Shown here piece after piece: positions 33,297 through 41,303 of a stretch of 64,000 nucleotides of DNA. Position 1 is the stretch's first letter, and each line of letters begins with the position of its first letter. The stretch lies in contig NZ_SNAQ03000006.1 of assembly GCF_004375085.3 (NCBI RefSeq), positions 62,001-126,000 of the forward strand, given 5' to 3'. Source of the DNA: Lewinella sp. W8 (GTDB lineage Bacteria; Bacteroidota; Bacteroidia; Chitinophagales; Saprospiraceae). Below the pieces are notes generated by a model. It was not told where the DNA came from. It searched no databases and saw only the letters and a list, made by a program, of their open reading frames with translations. A program made the position numbers and the translations under genes.

Positions 33297-35384
33297 TTGT
33301 CTACTCCACTGATTAAGCGCGATACGTCCTGGCTCCAATTTAACGCCCGGGTGTTGCAGGAGGCCGCTGATGATCGGGTTCCCCTCTACGAGCGGATAAA
33401 GTTCCTGGCGATTTACAGCTCAAATCTGGACGAATTTTTTCGGGTTCGCGTGGCGTCGTTGCGGCAGTTTAAGTCCATCCCGAAGGAAGAGAGAAGAGAA
33501 CTGTTTGACTTCAAGCCCAAGAAGGAACTCAAGGCCATCCGCCGGATCGTGAGGAAGCAGCAGGAAGAATTCGGCAGAATTTTCCGCAACGAAATCCTGC
33601 CTAGTCTGAAGGAAGAAAATATCCACCTGCTCCACAGTGACGAGCTTGATGAGGTGCAGCGGACATTCGTGGAGGAGTATTTTGACGAGCAGGTCAAGTC
33701 GCACCTCAAACTTCACTGGCTGCCCGGACAGGACGATGAAGACCATCTGTTGCCCTTCGTAGAGAACGGGCAGCTTTGTCTGGCCGTGGTGCTGGATACG
33801 GAAGACGCCGTGGACGAGGAAGGAACCGCCGAGGTGGGGCTGGTGCCCATTCCGCAAAAGGGACTTCCCCGCTTCGTGGTGCTGCCAAAGCCGCAGGGCG
33901 TTGAAGAAGGTTACTACGTCATCTTCCTCGATTCCATCATCCGGGCCAACCTGAGCCGATGGATGGGCACCAAGGTCGATTTCGGCTACAGTTTCAAGCT
34001 CAGTCGCGACGCCGAACTCTACATTGAAAACGAGTTTGACGGTGATCTGCGGGAAAAGATTGAACGTAGTCTGGGCCGGAGAGAAGAGGGGCTACCCACG
34101 AGATTTCTCTACGATGGGGCCATGCCCGACTGGTTGAGAAAACGCCTGAAGCATACCCTGGGCGTATCCAAGTACGATATGATTCCCGGAGCGCGGTACC
34201 ATAAATTCACCGACTTCTTCAGTTTCCCCCTTCCGGAAGGCCGCGACGACCTCATATATCCGCCCCTGCCTCCGCTCCCCCACCCCCGGCTGGAGAACGC
34301 CGAGAGCGTGATGGGCCTGATGGAAGCTTCCGACATTTTGCTCAGCTTCCCCTATCAGCAATACGATTACGTCCCCCAGCTCATCCGGGAGGCCGCAGAG
34401 CATCCGGAGGTGGAAAAACTCTCCATCACGCTGTATCGGGTGGCGGGGAAAAGTGCGGTGATGAACAACCTGCTGTATGCCCTGGATCAGGGCAAGGAAG
34501 TGGAGGCCTTCGTGGAGGCCAAAGCGCGTTTTGACGAGGCCAGCAATCTGTATTGGGGAAAGGAACTCCAGAATGCGGGAGCCACCGTCCACTACAGTTA
34601 TCCCGCCGTCAAGGTACACACCAAACTGCTCCACATCTCCCGCCGGCAGACCGGCGGTGAACGCATCCACTACACCTACATCGGCACCGGTAACTTCAAC
34701 GAAAAGACCGCCAAACTCTACACCGATCACGCCCTGCTCACCACCCGCCCCGTCCTGGGGGCTGACGTCGAGCGGGTTTTCCAACTGCTTCGCGGCCGAT
34801 TGATCCTGCCGAACTGCCAGAAGCTCCTCGTGGCGCCCTTCTCCCTGGCCAGCGGTATTGAGGAAATGATCGACGCCGAAATTGCCAACGCCAGGGAGGG
34901 CGGCAACGCCTACCTATTCCTGAAAATGAACAGTCTGGAGGAGCCGGGGATGATCGAAAAGATTCGCGAAGCCGCCGCGGCGGGCGTGGAAGTACGCCTC
35001 ATCGTGCGAGGGATCTGCTGCCTGATTCCCAAACCCGACGAAAACATCAAGATCATCTCCATCATTGATCGCTTTCTGGAACACGCCAGGATTTACATCT
35101 TCGGCAACAATGGGCAGGAAAAGATCTACATCGGCTCGGCCGACCTCATGGAGCGCAACCTGTTCCGGCGGGTTGAAGTCGTTACGCCGGTGGAAGATCA
35201 GTTGTTACGCCTGGAACTTCGCCGAATTATGGATATGCAGTGGCGGGACAACCAGAAGGCCCGGATTATTGTAGAAGGAGGAGTCAATAAATACCGGAAG
35301 GCCAAAGCAGGAGAGGGTAAGTTCCGCGCGCAAACGGACATCTACGCTTATTACTCCCGTCGCCTGGACGCCGTGAGCAGTTGA
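33297..35384 (+). CDS. ppk1: Polyphosphate kinase 1
   Basis: 695 aa from a TTG start at 33297 (MSTPLIKRDTSWLQFNARVLQEA), as expected for the N-terminal PPK1 domain. The two active-site His of the PLD-like C-terminal domains are visible: His441 in KVHTKLLHI (the phosphorylated one) and His596 in LEHARIYIFGNNG. YTYIGTGNFNEKTAKLYTDHALLT and IYIGSADLMERNLFRRVEV are family hallmarks. It makes long-chain polyphosphate from ATP. A PPK2-family enzyme lies at 60297-61064. The downstream acpH-like gene begins 30 nt after the stop codon. Confidence 0.97.
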   Translation: MSTPLIKRDTSWLQFNARVLQEAADDRVPLYERIKFLAIYSSNLDEFFRVRVASLRQFKSIPKEERRELFDFKPKKELKAIRRIVRKQQEEFGRIFRNEILPSLKEENIHLLHSDELDEVQRTFVEEYFDEQVKSHLKLHWLPGQDDEDHLLPFVENGQLCLAVVLDTEDAVDEEGTAEVGLVPIPQKGLPRFVVLPKPQGVEEGYYVIFLDSIIRANLSRWMGTKVDFGYSFKLSRDAELYIENEFDGDLREKIERSLGRREEGLPTRFLYDGAMPDWLRKRLKHTLGVSKYDMIPGARYHKFTDFFSFPLPEGRDDLIYPPLPPLPHPRLENAESVMGLMEASDILLSFPYQQYDYVPQLIREAAEHPEVEKLSITLYRVAGKSAVMNNLLYALDQGKEVEAFVEAKARFDEASNLYWGKELQNAGATVHYSYPAVKVHTKLLHISRRQTGGERIHYTYIGTGNFNEKTAKLYTDHALLTTRPVLGADVERVFQLLRGRLILPNCQKLLVAPFSLASGIEEMIDAEIANAREGGNAYLFLKMNSLEEPGMIEKIREAAAAGVEVRLIVRGICCLIPKPDENIKIISIIDRFLEHARIYIFGNNGQEKIYIGSADLMERNLFRRVEVVTPVEDQLLRLELRRIMDMQWRDNQKARIIVEGGVNKYRKAKAGEGKFRAQTDIYAYYSRRLDAVSS

Positions 35385-35413
35385 ATGCTCTCCGCTCCAC
35401 CGCTCCACCATCC

Positions 35414-35995
35414 ATGAATTTTCTCGCTCACCTCACGCTATCCCACTTCGACGCCGACCTGCAGGTCGGCAACTACCTGGGGGATTTCGTCAAGGGCAGG
35501 GCCGTCAAAAAACTACCGGAAGGCATCCAGCGGGGCATCGCCATGCACCGTGCCATTGACCGCCTGACGGATGAAGACCGGGACGTTTACGCCCTTAACC
35601 GTCTGGTGGCCACCCGCCACGGACGCTACGCCAGTGTGGTGACCGACATTGGCTTCGATTACTTCCTGTGGCAGCACTGGCCCCACTTTGGCGCGGGAAA
35701 TTTTCACGAGTTCCGCCAGCGGACCTACCAACACCTGGGCAACGCCACCGAGCACATGGACGAGCGGGTGACGGATTTCGTTCACCGTATGACGGCCGAT
35801 GACTGGCTACAGTTGTACACCAGCCGCGAGGGCATGAAAACCGTTTTCCGCCGTCTGGCCCCACGGCTCAGTAAGCCCGAACTGATCACGGACGTCCACC
35901 TCATTCTGGAGGATTTCGAAGCTGAATTCAACCACACCTTCCAGCGGTTGTTCCCCCGCTTGCAAGACCTCGCCAATGAATTCCGCACCCCCTGA
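35414..35995 (+). CDS. Acyl-carrier-protein phosphodiesterase (AcpH-like)
   Basis: 193 aa from ATG 35414 (MNFLAHLTLSHFDADLQVGN). The in-frame ATG at 35381 overlaps the ppk1 tail. NFLAHLTLS, GNYLGDFVKGR, GIAMHRAIDRLTD and the VVTDIGFDYFLWQHWP segment match the ACP phosphodiesterase / DUF479 family, an HD-like all-helical fold with metal-binding His and Asp. Its classical role is to remove 4'-phosphopantetheine from ACP. The last 20 bases overlap the start of the next gene, suggesting coupling. Confidence 0.88.
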   Translation: MNFLAHLTLSHFDADLQVGNYLGDFVKGRAVKKLPEGIQRGIAMHRAIDRLTDEDRDVYALNRLVATRHGRYASVVTDIGFDYFLWQHWPHFGAGNFHEFRQRTYQHLGNATEHMDERVTDFVHRMTADDWLQLYTSREGMKTVFRRLAPRLSKPELITDVHLILEDFEAEFNHTFQRLFPRLQDLANEFRTP

Positions 35996-36452
35996 ACCAA
36001 TCGATTTTCGCCTCCAGCGTTTCAGTCCTCAGCTCAACGTCAAGCAGGAGGGGAACCGGAGAATGATCATGGGCCATATCCGTAAGAAATGGCTGGTCCT
36101 GCAGCCCGAAGAATTCGTCCGTCAGCTCCTGTTGCTCTTCTTCATCCACGACATGCGCTACAACCGGAACCGAATCACCGTGGAGCGGGGCGTAGACGTC
36201 CGGAAGGAAAAAAAGCGCACCGACATTTTAATTTTTGACCCCCTCATGCGCCCCTTCCTCCTCGTGGAATGCAAGGCTCCGCAGGTGAAGTTGACGACCG
36301 ACGTGTTCCGTCAGGCCGCCAATTATAACGGCCCCCTCAAGGTGCCTTTCCTGATGATCAGCAACGGCCGGGAGAGCTACGTGGCGGAGATCAATTATCA
36401 GGAAGATTCGTACCGCTTTCTCGATGCCGTTCCGGAGTACCCGCGTGGATAA
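35976..36452 (+). CDS. HsdR N-terminal domain protein, stand-alone PD-(D/E)xK nuclease-like
   Basis: 158 aa. It matches the N-terminal domain of type I restriction R subunits: KWLVLQPEEFVRQLLLLFFIHDM, VERGVDVRKEKKRTDILIFDP and FLLVECKAPQV, giving the PD-(D/E)xK core Asp83 ... Glu98-x-Lys100. No helicase, M or S subunit genes are adjacent and the protein is full length for the short stand-alone form common in Bacteroidota. It is therefore not evidence of a restriction system here. It overlaps the acpH-like gene by 20 nt. The function of the stand-alone form is unknown; a DNA repair or nuclease role is possible. Confidence 0.85.
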   Translation: MNSAPPEPIDFRLQRFSPQLNVKQEGNRRMIMGHIRKKWLVLQPEEFVRQLLLLFFIHDMRYNRNRITVERGVDVRKEKKRTDILIFDPLMRPFLLVECKAPQVKLTTDVFRQAANYNGPLKVPFLMISNGRESYVAEINYQEDSYRFLDAVPEYPRG

Positions 36453-36465
36453 TTTGGGCGATCAC

Positions 36466-36474
36466 CGCAGGTGC
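36466..36474. repeat. CGCAGGTGC repeat upstream of the ABC gene
   Basis: It is part of a ~55-bp block (36452-36508: TTTGGGCGATCACCGCAGG, TGCAAT, AATCC, TCAGCCGGG) that recurs at 42541-42595 upstream of another gene. Confidence 0.6.
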
Positions 36475-36545
36475 AATGAAATGGAATCCGCGTGCTCAGC
36501 CGGGATGCCGACCAGTTTTCGCATTCTTCGTTCTACATTTGGGTT

Positions 36546-38111
36546 ATGCCCGCTACCCCACTTCTTCGCGTTGAGCTCCTGACCATCGCCTTCGGCGATG
36601 CTCCTCCGGTCGTAGATGACCTGAGTTTCGTCCTGGCGGCGGGAGAAAGCCTGGGCCTCATCGGCGTTTCCGGATCCGGCAAAAGCATCACCGCCCTGGC
36701 CCTGCTGGGACTGCTACCGAGCGGTGCCCGGATTCTGCGGGGTCACGCCTGGTGGCTCGGGGGCTCCGCCCCCGTCGACCTGCTCACCCTCTCGGAGCGC
36801 GAGTGGCGCGCCTACCGCGGCGGCGAACTCAGCCTCGTTTTTCAGGAACCCCTAACGGCCCTCAATCCCGTGCAACGCATTGACCAGCAGCTCCGGGAAG
36901 CCATTCCACGGACGAAAAGGGCGGATTGGCAGTCCGCGTTACCAGCGGCCCTGGAGGAAGTCGAACTCGGAACGGAAGGGACGCGCATTCTGAGGGCCTA
37001 CCCCCACCAATTAAGCGGCGGGCAACGGCAGCGTATCCTCATCGCCCTGGCCCTCCTGCGGTCTCCCCGTCTCCTGATCGCCGACGAACCCACCACGGCC
37101 CTGGACAGCATCACCGAACGGGAGATCATCGCCCTACTGGCCCGCATCCGAGATCGCCACGGCATGACCATGATTTTCATCACCCACGACCTGCGGGTGC
37201 TCGGGCAGATCACCGAACGACTACTGGTCTTACGGGACGGGAAGACCGTCACCGTCGGTCCCACCAAAGCACTTCTCCGCGCACCAGATGCCCCTTATCT
37301 GGCGAATCTTTTGGCCGCTACTTTCCTGCGGCCCCATCAAACCGCTGCCCCGGCGGAGACTTCCCCTCCGCTACTGTCCGTCAAGGAGCTTAGCGTAGAA
37401 TACGTCGGCAGCAAACCCTGGCCCTGGGCTACTCCTCCGCGTAAAGTCGCCGTAAGGAACGCCAGTCTTACTTTATTTCCCGGCGAGTGGGTCGCCATCG
37501 TGGGGCCGAGCGGCTGCGGCAAAACGACCCTGGCCCGCACTTTGGCGGGCCTTCACCACGCCAGCACCGGAACCATCATGGGGAATCTGGGTCCGCAGGC
37601 CATCCAACTCGTCTTTCAGGATCCCTTCGGAAGCCTGAATCCCAGCCACAAGATTACCACCATCCTTGGCGAGGTGCTCCGGGTGCATCAGCCGAAACTC
37701 AAAAAAGCAGCCTTACTCACCAGGATTCATGAACTCCTGGAGGCCGTAGAATTGTCCCCCGGGGAATACGCCGATCGTCTTCCGGATGCCCTCAGCGGTG
37801 GGCAACGGCAGCGCGTGGCCATCGCCCGGGCGCTGGCCGCCAACCCCAGCATCCTCATTTGTGACGAGGCCGTCTCGGCCCTCGACGCTCCCCTGCAACG
37901 GGGCGTCCTGGACCTCCTGGCCCGTCTACAAACGGAGCGAGGACTCAGCATCCTCTTCATCACCCACGATCTCTACCTGGCCGAAAACCGGGCCGACCGC
38001 GTCATCATCATGGACAACGGTGAAATCGTTGAACAAGGCCCGACGAAGGAAATCGTTGCCGCACCGGAGAGTGAGATGGGAAGGAGATTGTTGGCGGCTA
38101 GGGGGCGCTGA
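36546..38111 (+). CDS. Fused double-ATPase ABC transporter protein, oligopeptide type
   Basis: 521 aa from ATG 36546 (MPATPLLRVELLTIAFG); ATG 36492 would add 18 residues. Two complete nucleotide-binding domains lie in tandem. NBD1 has Walker A GVSGSGKS, signature LSGGQRQRI and Walker B LLIADEPTTALD. NBD2 has GPSGCGKT, LSGGQRQRV and ILICDEAVSALD. Each ends in an FITHDL switch region. The layout matches YejF/DppDF-like ATPases that drive import of peptides or nickel. No permease or binding-protein genes adjoin, so partners must be elsewhere. Confidence 0.93.
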   Translation: MPATPLLRVELLTIAFGDAPPVVDDLSFVLAAGESLGLIGVSGSGKSITALALLGLLPSGARILRGHAWWLGGSAPVDLLTLSEREWRAYRGGELSLVFQEPLTALNPVQRIDQQLREAIPRTKRADWQSALPAALEEVELGTEGTRILRAYPHQLSGGQRQRILIALALLRSPRLLIADEPTTALDSITEREIIALLARIRDRHGMTMIFITHDLRVLGQITERLLVLRDGKTVTVGPTKALLRAPDAPYLANLLAATFLRPHQTAAPAETSPPLLSVKELSVEYVGSKPWPWATPPRKVAVRNASLTLFPGEWVAIVGPSGCGKTTLARTLAGLHHASTGTIMGNLGPQAIQLVFQDPFGSLNPSHKITTILGEVLRVHQPKLKKAALLTRIHELLEAVELSPGEYADRLPDALSGGQRQRVAIARALAANPSILICDEAVSALDAPLQRGVLDLLARLQTERGLSILFITHDLYLAENRADRVIIMDNGEIVEQGPTKEIVAAPESEMGRRLLAARGR

Positions 38112-38975
38112 TTAAGCTGCCGATGAGGGTTTCTCTTAATTGAGAATTTAAAATTCAACATTGGGAATTTGGGGAAGCGTAACGATTGCCCCGCCGATGA
38201 GAGTCGTCAACCTCTCCCAAAAGTCCCTCTCCGTATCGCTCCTAATGTCGCTGGAGAGGGACGAGCGGAGCGTTTTCCGCAAGCGGTGGCAAGGTCTTTA
38301 TAAGCCTATATTTTATTGAGAATTGAGAATTGAAAATTTAACATTGGGAATTTGGGGAAGCGTAAAGGTTGGCACGCTAATGGAAGATGGCAACCTCTCC
38401 CAAAACTTCCTCTCCGTACCGCTCCTAATGTCGCTGGAGAGGGACGAGCGGAGCGTTTTCCGCAAGCGGTGGCAAGGTCTTTATAAGCCTATATTTTATT
38501 GAGAATTGAGAATTGAAAATTTAGTATTGGGAATTTGGGGAAGCGTAAGGGTTGGCACGCTAATGGAAGATGGCAACCTCTCCCAAAACTTCCTCTCCGT
38601 ACCGCTCCTGATGTCGCTGGAGAGGGACGAGCGGAGCGTTTTCCGCAAGCGGTGGCAAGGAAGTAATGAGCCTATATTTAATTGAGAATTTAGAATTGAA
38701 AATTTAACATTGGGAATTTTTCCGAAGCGGATGGCCAATCTGCCGATGAGGGTCTTCAACCTCTCCCAAAGGTCCCTCTCCGTACCGCTCCTAATGTCGC
38801 TGGAGAGGGACGGAGTGAACACAATCCGTCAGCGGCAGCAAGTCCGCGCGAGTTGGAAACCGAGGAACGAGCGACCAACGGGAGCAAAGACGACGTTTTC
38901 GACCCGCTTTCCGGCGGACGAGCTGGTGCTGACAGATTCAGTCGTGCTCGTGCGTACCACGCATGGCTCCTACAA
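38112..38975. other. 864-bp repeat-rich intergenic region
   Basis: It is filled by four head-to-tail copies of a ~183-bp element and then by a ~100-bp AT-poorer tail. Open frames in it merely translate the repeats. No other gene is seen. Confidence 0.7.
38142..38876. repeat. Four tandem copies of a ~183-bp element
   Basis: Copies start at 38142, 38318, 38501 and 38684 (spacing 176, 183, 183). Each begins GAGAATT, then CATTGGGAATTT, GCGTAA, CCTCTCCCAAAA, and an inverted repeat CCTCTCC ... GGAGAGG with a ~20-nt loop; copies 1-3 end CGCAAGCGGTGGCAAGG. The fourth copy has a different right half that recurs at 40931-41061, beyond the toxin-antitoxin/IS cassette. Confidence 0.9.
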
Positions 38976-39425
38976 TTATTTTTTCGTTAATACGATTTCT
39001 TTTACCTCAGTGAAGTCAACCACCTTCTGAAATCCTCTGGACCGTAAGCCCTTTATGAGTTGTTGATCACCTGTCCAAAGGAGTTCATCCAAGTATTCAG
39101 TGAGCGCCACAAAGACCAGGTCATCCATATCGATTCCTCTGACGTATTGAACAGATTTACGATAGAATTCGAAGGGAATCTGATCATCGGAAACAAATTC
39201 CAGTTTTTTATAGGCTAGGTTCAGTACCGTTCTCACATCTGTTTCAGATTGCCCAGACAGCTCAACTATTTTTTAGAAATGTCTTTCAATTTCTGTCTTC
39301 AAAAATTCAGGTGCACAAAACTTAATTTCTGCTGGGTTGGCGGCCAAGACAAATTGCCCGATCTCACTTTTGGCGTTGTAAACTGTAGACCAGATGACAT
39401 TCGTATCAAGGATAAAAACTACCAT
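38976..39425 (-). pseudogene. VapC-like PIN-domain toxin interrupted by an in-frame TAA
   Basis: Reading from ATG 39425 gives MVVFILDTNVIWSTVYNAK and so on for 50 codons, then TAA at 39275-39273. The same frame continues without any shift for 98 more codons to 38976, ending in the rest of a PIN domain (GIDMDDLVFVALTEYLDELLWTGDQQLIKG). The catalytic acids Asp7, a mid-domain Glu and Asp in MDDLVF/TGDQQL are all still encoded. A single base change (for example CAA, AAA or GAA to TAA) explains the break. The start overlaps the antitoxin stop by 1 nt (TGATG). A downstream GTG at 39236 could yield an N-truncated product, but it would lack the first catalytic Asp. Confidence 0.85.
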
Positions 39426-39658
39426 CAGGCTAAATCTTCAAAACCATCCTTGCCTAAAAACCGGCCTTTGTTTTTCTCCCACCAACCGGACTTCGCCTCT
39501 TTAGCCAATGCCGCAATCTGGTCATCTGTAACCTTGCTCGCTCCACCAATACTTACGTACTTGAAATAATTCAGCATGTTCTGAATTTCTAGAGCAGTGG
39601 ACTCCAACGGAAGCTTATACCCTTCACGAATTGGTTTGGGCGTAAACGGAGGTTCCAC
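39425..39658 (-). pseudogene. Antitoxin gene, 5' end cut off by an IS630 insertion
   Basis: The 77-codon frame from GTG 39658 encodes YKLPLESTALEIQNMLNYF ... GFEDLA. Its first ~13 residues (MEPPFTPKPIREG) come from the terminal inverted repeat of the IS, not from the original gene. The original 5' part is on the far side of the IS: ATG 40772 gives MQDLIIERTDDAIVI down to the TA at 40728-40727. Deleting 39618-40726 and one TA joins GTA-ATT-AAG-CTT-CCG in frame. It is the partner of the PIN toxin. The truncated form could still be made from a start inside the IS. Confidence 0.85.
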
Positions 39659-40726
39659 CTACTGTCCTAAAATTTAAGGTCAATAGCGCTCGTATTTCCT
39701 CCTTGTATGCTTTGGCATTATCCAAGAAACCTATGATGCCTTGTCGGAAGTCAGCATATGCTTCATAATAGATCGAGTTGATCGCTTCTTTTCTCAACAA
39801 TCGCCACAAGCGTTCGATCAGGTTAAGGTTCGGTGAATAAGCCGGCAGGAAAATGAATTCGATTCGCTGATCCCGTGCCCACTCTTGCAACCATTTACAA
39901 CGATTATAGCGCGCATTATCGCAGATGTAATAAATCTTCTTTCCTGGATGCTTTTTCAGCAGCTGCCGGCAGACGCGCTGTGTCGATTGTGCATTGATTG
40001 AATCGGTGACATCATAAACCAGGTGCTCCGGTTTTGTAGCACGTACTGCGCCATTGATGTTGACCCTTTTGCGGCCACTATTGCAGTCGATCTCGAAGTC
40101 CTGACCTTTGCGAATCCATCCCCGGCCCGTCTTAGTGTTATGGGTAGGATGAACGCCGTCACCGTAGTAAACCTCAGCTGCTCCGGCACTTACTTCATCT
40201 AGTAAGCCTGGTAGCTGGTCTTCGAGAAAAGCGTGCTGAGCTTCCTCGTCGGCCTTGCTCGGCACGGCCTTAGCCTGCTTGTAAGTGAAGCCCAGACGAT
40301 GCAACAGGTCGCGCATGCCTGAGATGGTGTAGACTATATTAAAATTGTCCTCGACCCAAGCGATGATGGGCTTAACATCCAGGTAGAGATTCTCATCGAG
40401 GTGATTTGCTAAGGTAACTTCCTGCTCCGAGGACAGCTTGCCCGAATACGGTACATAGTGATCGGCCAAGTAAGTCTCGATGCCCTGTTCTTTGTACCCT
40501 TCCCAATAGCGCCGGATGGTATTATCGTCCAACCCCAGCGCCGCTTCAACTACTTCGATACTATGACCCTGGTGCAGCATCACCAAAACCGTAACTTTAC
40601 GATAGCGGCGACGACTCAACTTGACGTTGTTCTGTAACTCACGGAGCTTTTTGTAATCTTGGGGCGAAAGTTGGTAGTCCACGGTTCAAACATACAGATT
40701 TTTCCCAAACCTCTTCGCTAAGGGTA
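39618..40726 (-). mobile_element. IS630-family insertion sequence, 1109 bp
   Basis: Ends are defined by terminal inverted repeats: TACCCTTCACGAATTGGTTT at 39618 and, on the other strand from 40726, TACCCTTAGCGAAGAGGTTT (GGG follows in both; 19 of 23 match). Each end is flanked by a TA dinucleotide (39616-39617, 40727-40728), the target duplication expected of IS630/Tc1-mariner elements. It carries one transposase gene. The insertion lies inside an antitoxin gene. Confidence 0.92.
39624..40682 (-). CDS. IS630-family transposase
   Basis: 352 aa from GTG 40682 (MDYQLSPQDYKKLRELQNN). The N-terminal helix-turn-helix DNA-binding region contains RRYRKVTVLVMLHQGHSIEVVEAALGLDDNTIRRYWEGYKEQG. The DDE catalytic triad is intact: Asp in YYGDGVHPTHN, Asp in YYICDNARYNR, and Glu in NLNLIERLWRLLRKE. 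The stop codon is 6 bp inside the left end of the IS, as is usual for compact elements. The copy appears full length, so it could still be active. Confidence 0.93.
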   Translation of the reverse strand: MDYQLSPQDYKKLRELQNNVKLSRRRYRKVTVLVMLHQGHSIEVVEAALGLDDNTIRRYWEGYKEQGIETYLADHYVPYSGKLSSEQEVTLANHLDENLYLDVKPIIAWVEDNFNIVYTISGMRDLLHRLGFTYKQAKAVPSKADEEAQHAFLEDQLPGLLDEVSAGAAEVYYGDGVHPTHNTKTGRGWIRKGQDFEIDCNSGRKRVNINGAVRATKPEHLVYDVTDSINAQSTQRVCRQLLKKHPGKKIYYICDNARYNRCKWLQEWARDQRIEFIFLPAYSPNLNLIERLWRLLRKEAINSIYYEAYADFRQGIIGFLDNAKAYKEEIRALLTLNFRTVGGTSVYAQTNS

Positions 40727-40772
40727 TAATTACGATGGCATCATCAGTTCTTTCAATGATCAGGTCTTGCAT
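40727..40772 (-). pseudogene. Detached 5' fragment of the antitoxin gene
   Basis: ATG 40772 followed by 14 codons (MQDLIIERTDDAIVI) ends exactly at the TA target where the IS begins. With the part at 39425-39616 it reconstitutes one frame. Confidence 0.85.
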
Positions 40773-41303
40773 GTTAGTGAAGATGGCTTGTTGTGAAAAC
40801 GAATTTAAGGCTCATCAAGTTGCGGTGCGTAAATCTACCACCAGAATCAAGTTTCCGGCTCGCCGACTTCCTAGAATTGTCGCCAAGCAATTTCTGAGGC
40901 AAATAAGAAAAAATCGTGAATTATATGCCTATGGAAGATTTTCACCTCTCCCAAAAGTCCCTCTCCGTACCGCTCCTGACGTCGCTGGAGAGGGACGTGG
41001 TGAACACAATCTGTCAACGGCAGCAAGTCCGCGCGAGTGGAAAACAGAGGAACGAGCGACCGAAGGGATCAAGTAGCGAGCTATCGTGCAAGGGAACGAC
41101 TGAAGTTACCTGACTGGCCTGATCTGCTTCCGTCAAAGTTGATCAGTTTAACTTACTTGGCAAACATATGAGGGACGGAGTGAGCGTATCTGCCCGATTG
41201 ATCTTGTACAATTTCTCCCAATTCAATGCAATGGTCACCTCTCAGGCTTGCCCGGCCGAATGGACGGGAAAAGGCGACCCCAACCATCCCTTTCTGGAAC
41301 CCC
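40773..41303. other. 531-bp region upstream of the broken antitoxin, with repeat copy
   Basis: It includes the original toxin-antitoxin promoter area (about 40773-40930), the fifth copy of the repeat (40931-41061) and a further partial match (GAGGGACGGAGTGA at about 41169). No convincing gene. Confidence 0.5.
40931..41061. repeat. Direct repeat of 38745-38876 on the far side of the TA/IS cassette
   Basis: About 130 bp in the same orientation: CCTCTCCCAAAAGTCCCTC, the GGAGAGGGAC arm, then GTGAACACAAT, GGCAGCAAGTCCGCGCGAGT and GAGGAACGAGCGACC. Only scattered mismatches. It brackets the toxin-antitoxin/IS630 region. Confidence 0.85.

Noticed and set aside
35976..36452. Type I restriction-modification system
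   Set aside because: Only a 158-aa HsdR_N-domain protein is present; there is no helicase motor, methylase or specificity gene nearby.
38496..38822. 108-codon minus-strand frame inside the 183-bp repeats
   Set aside because: It simply translates two copies of the repeat, giving the same peptide twice; no start context or domain.
38142..38876. Possible CRISPR or rRNA/tRNA array
   Set aside because: Whole 183-bp units are repeated with no spacer variety, and no tRNA-like folding was recognised.
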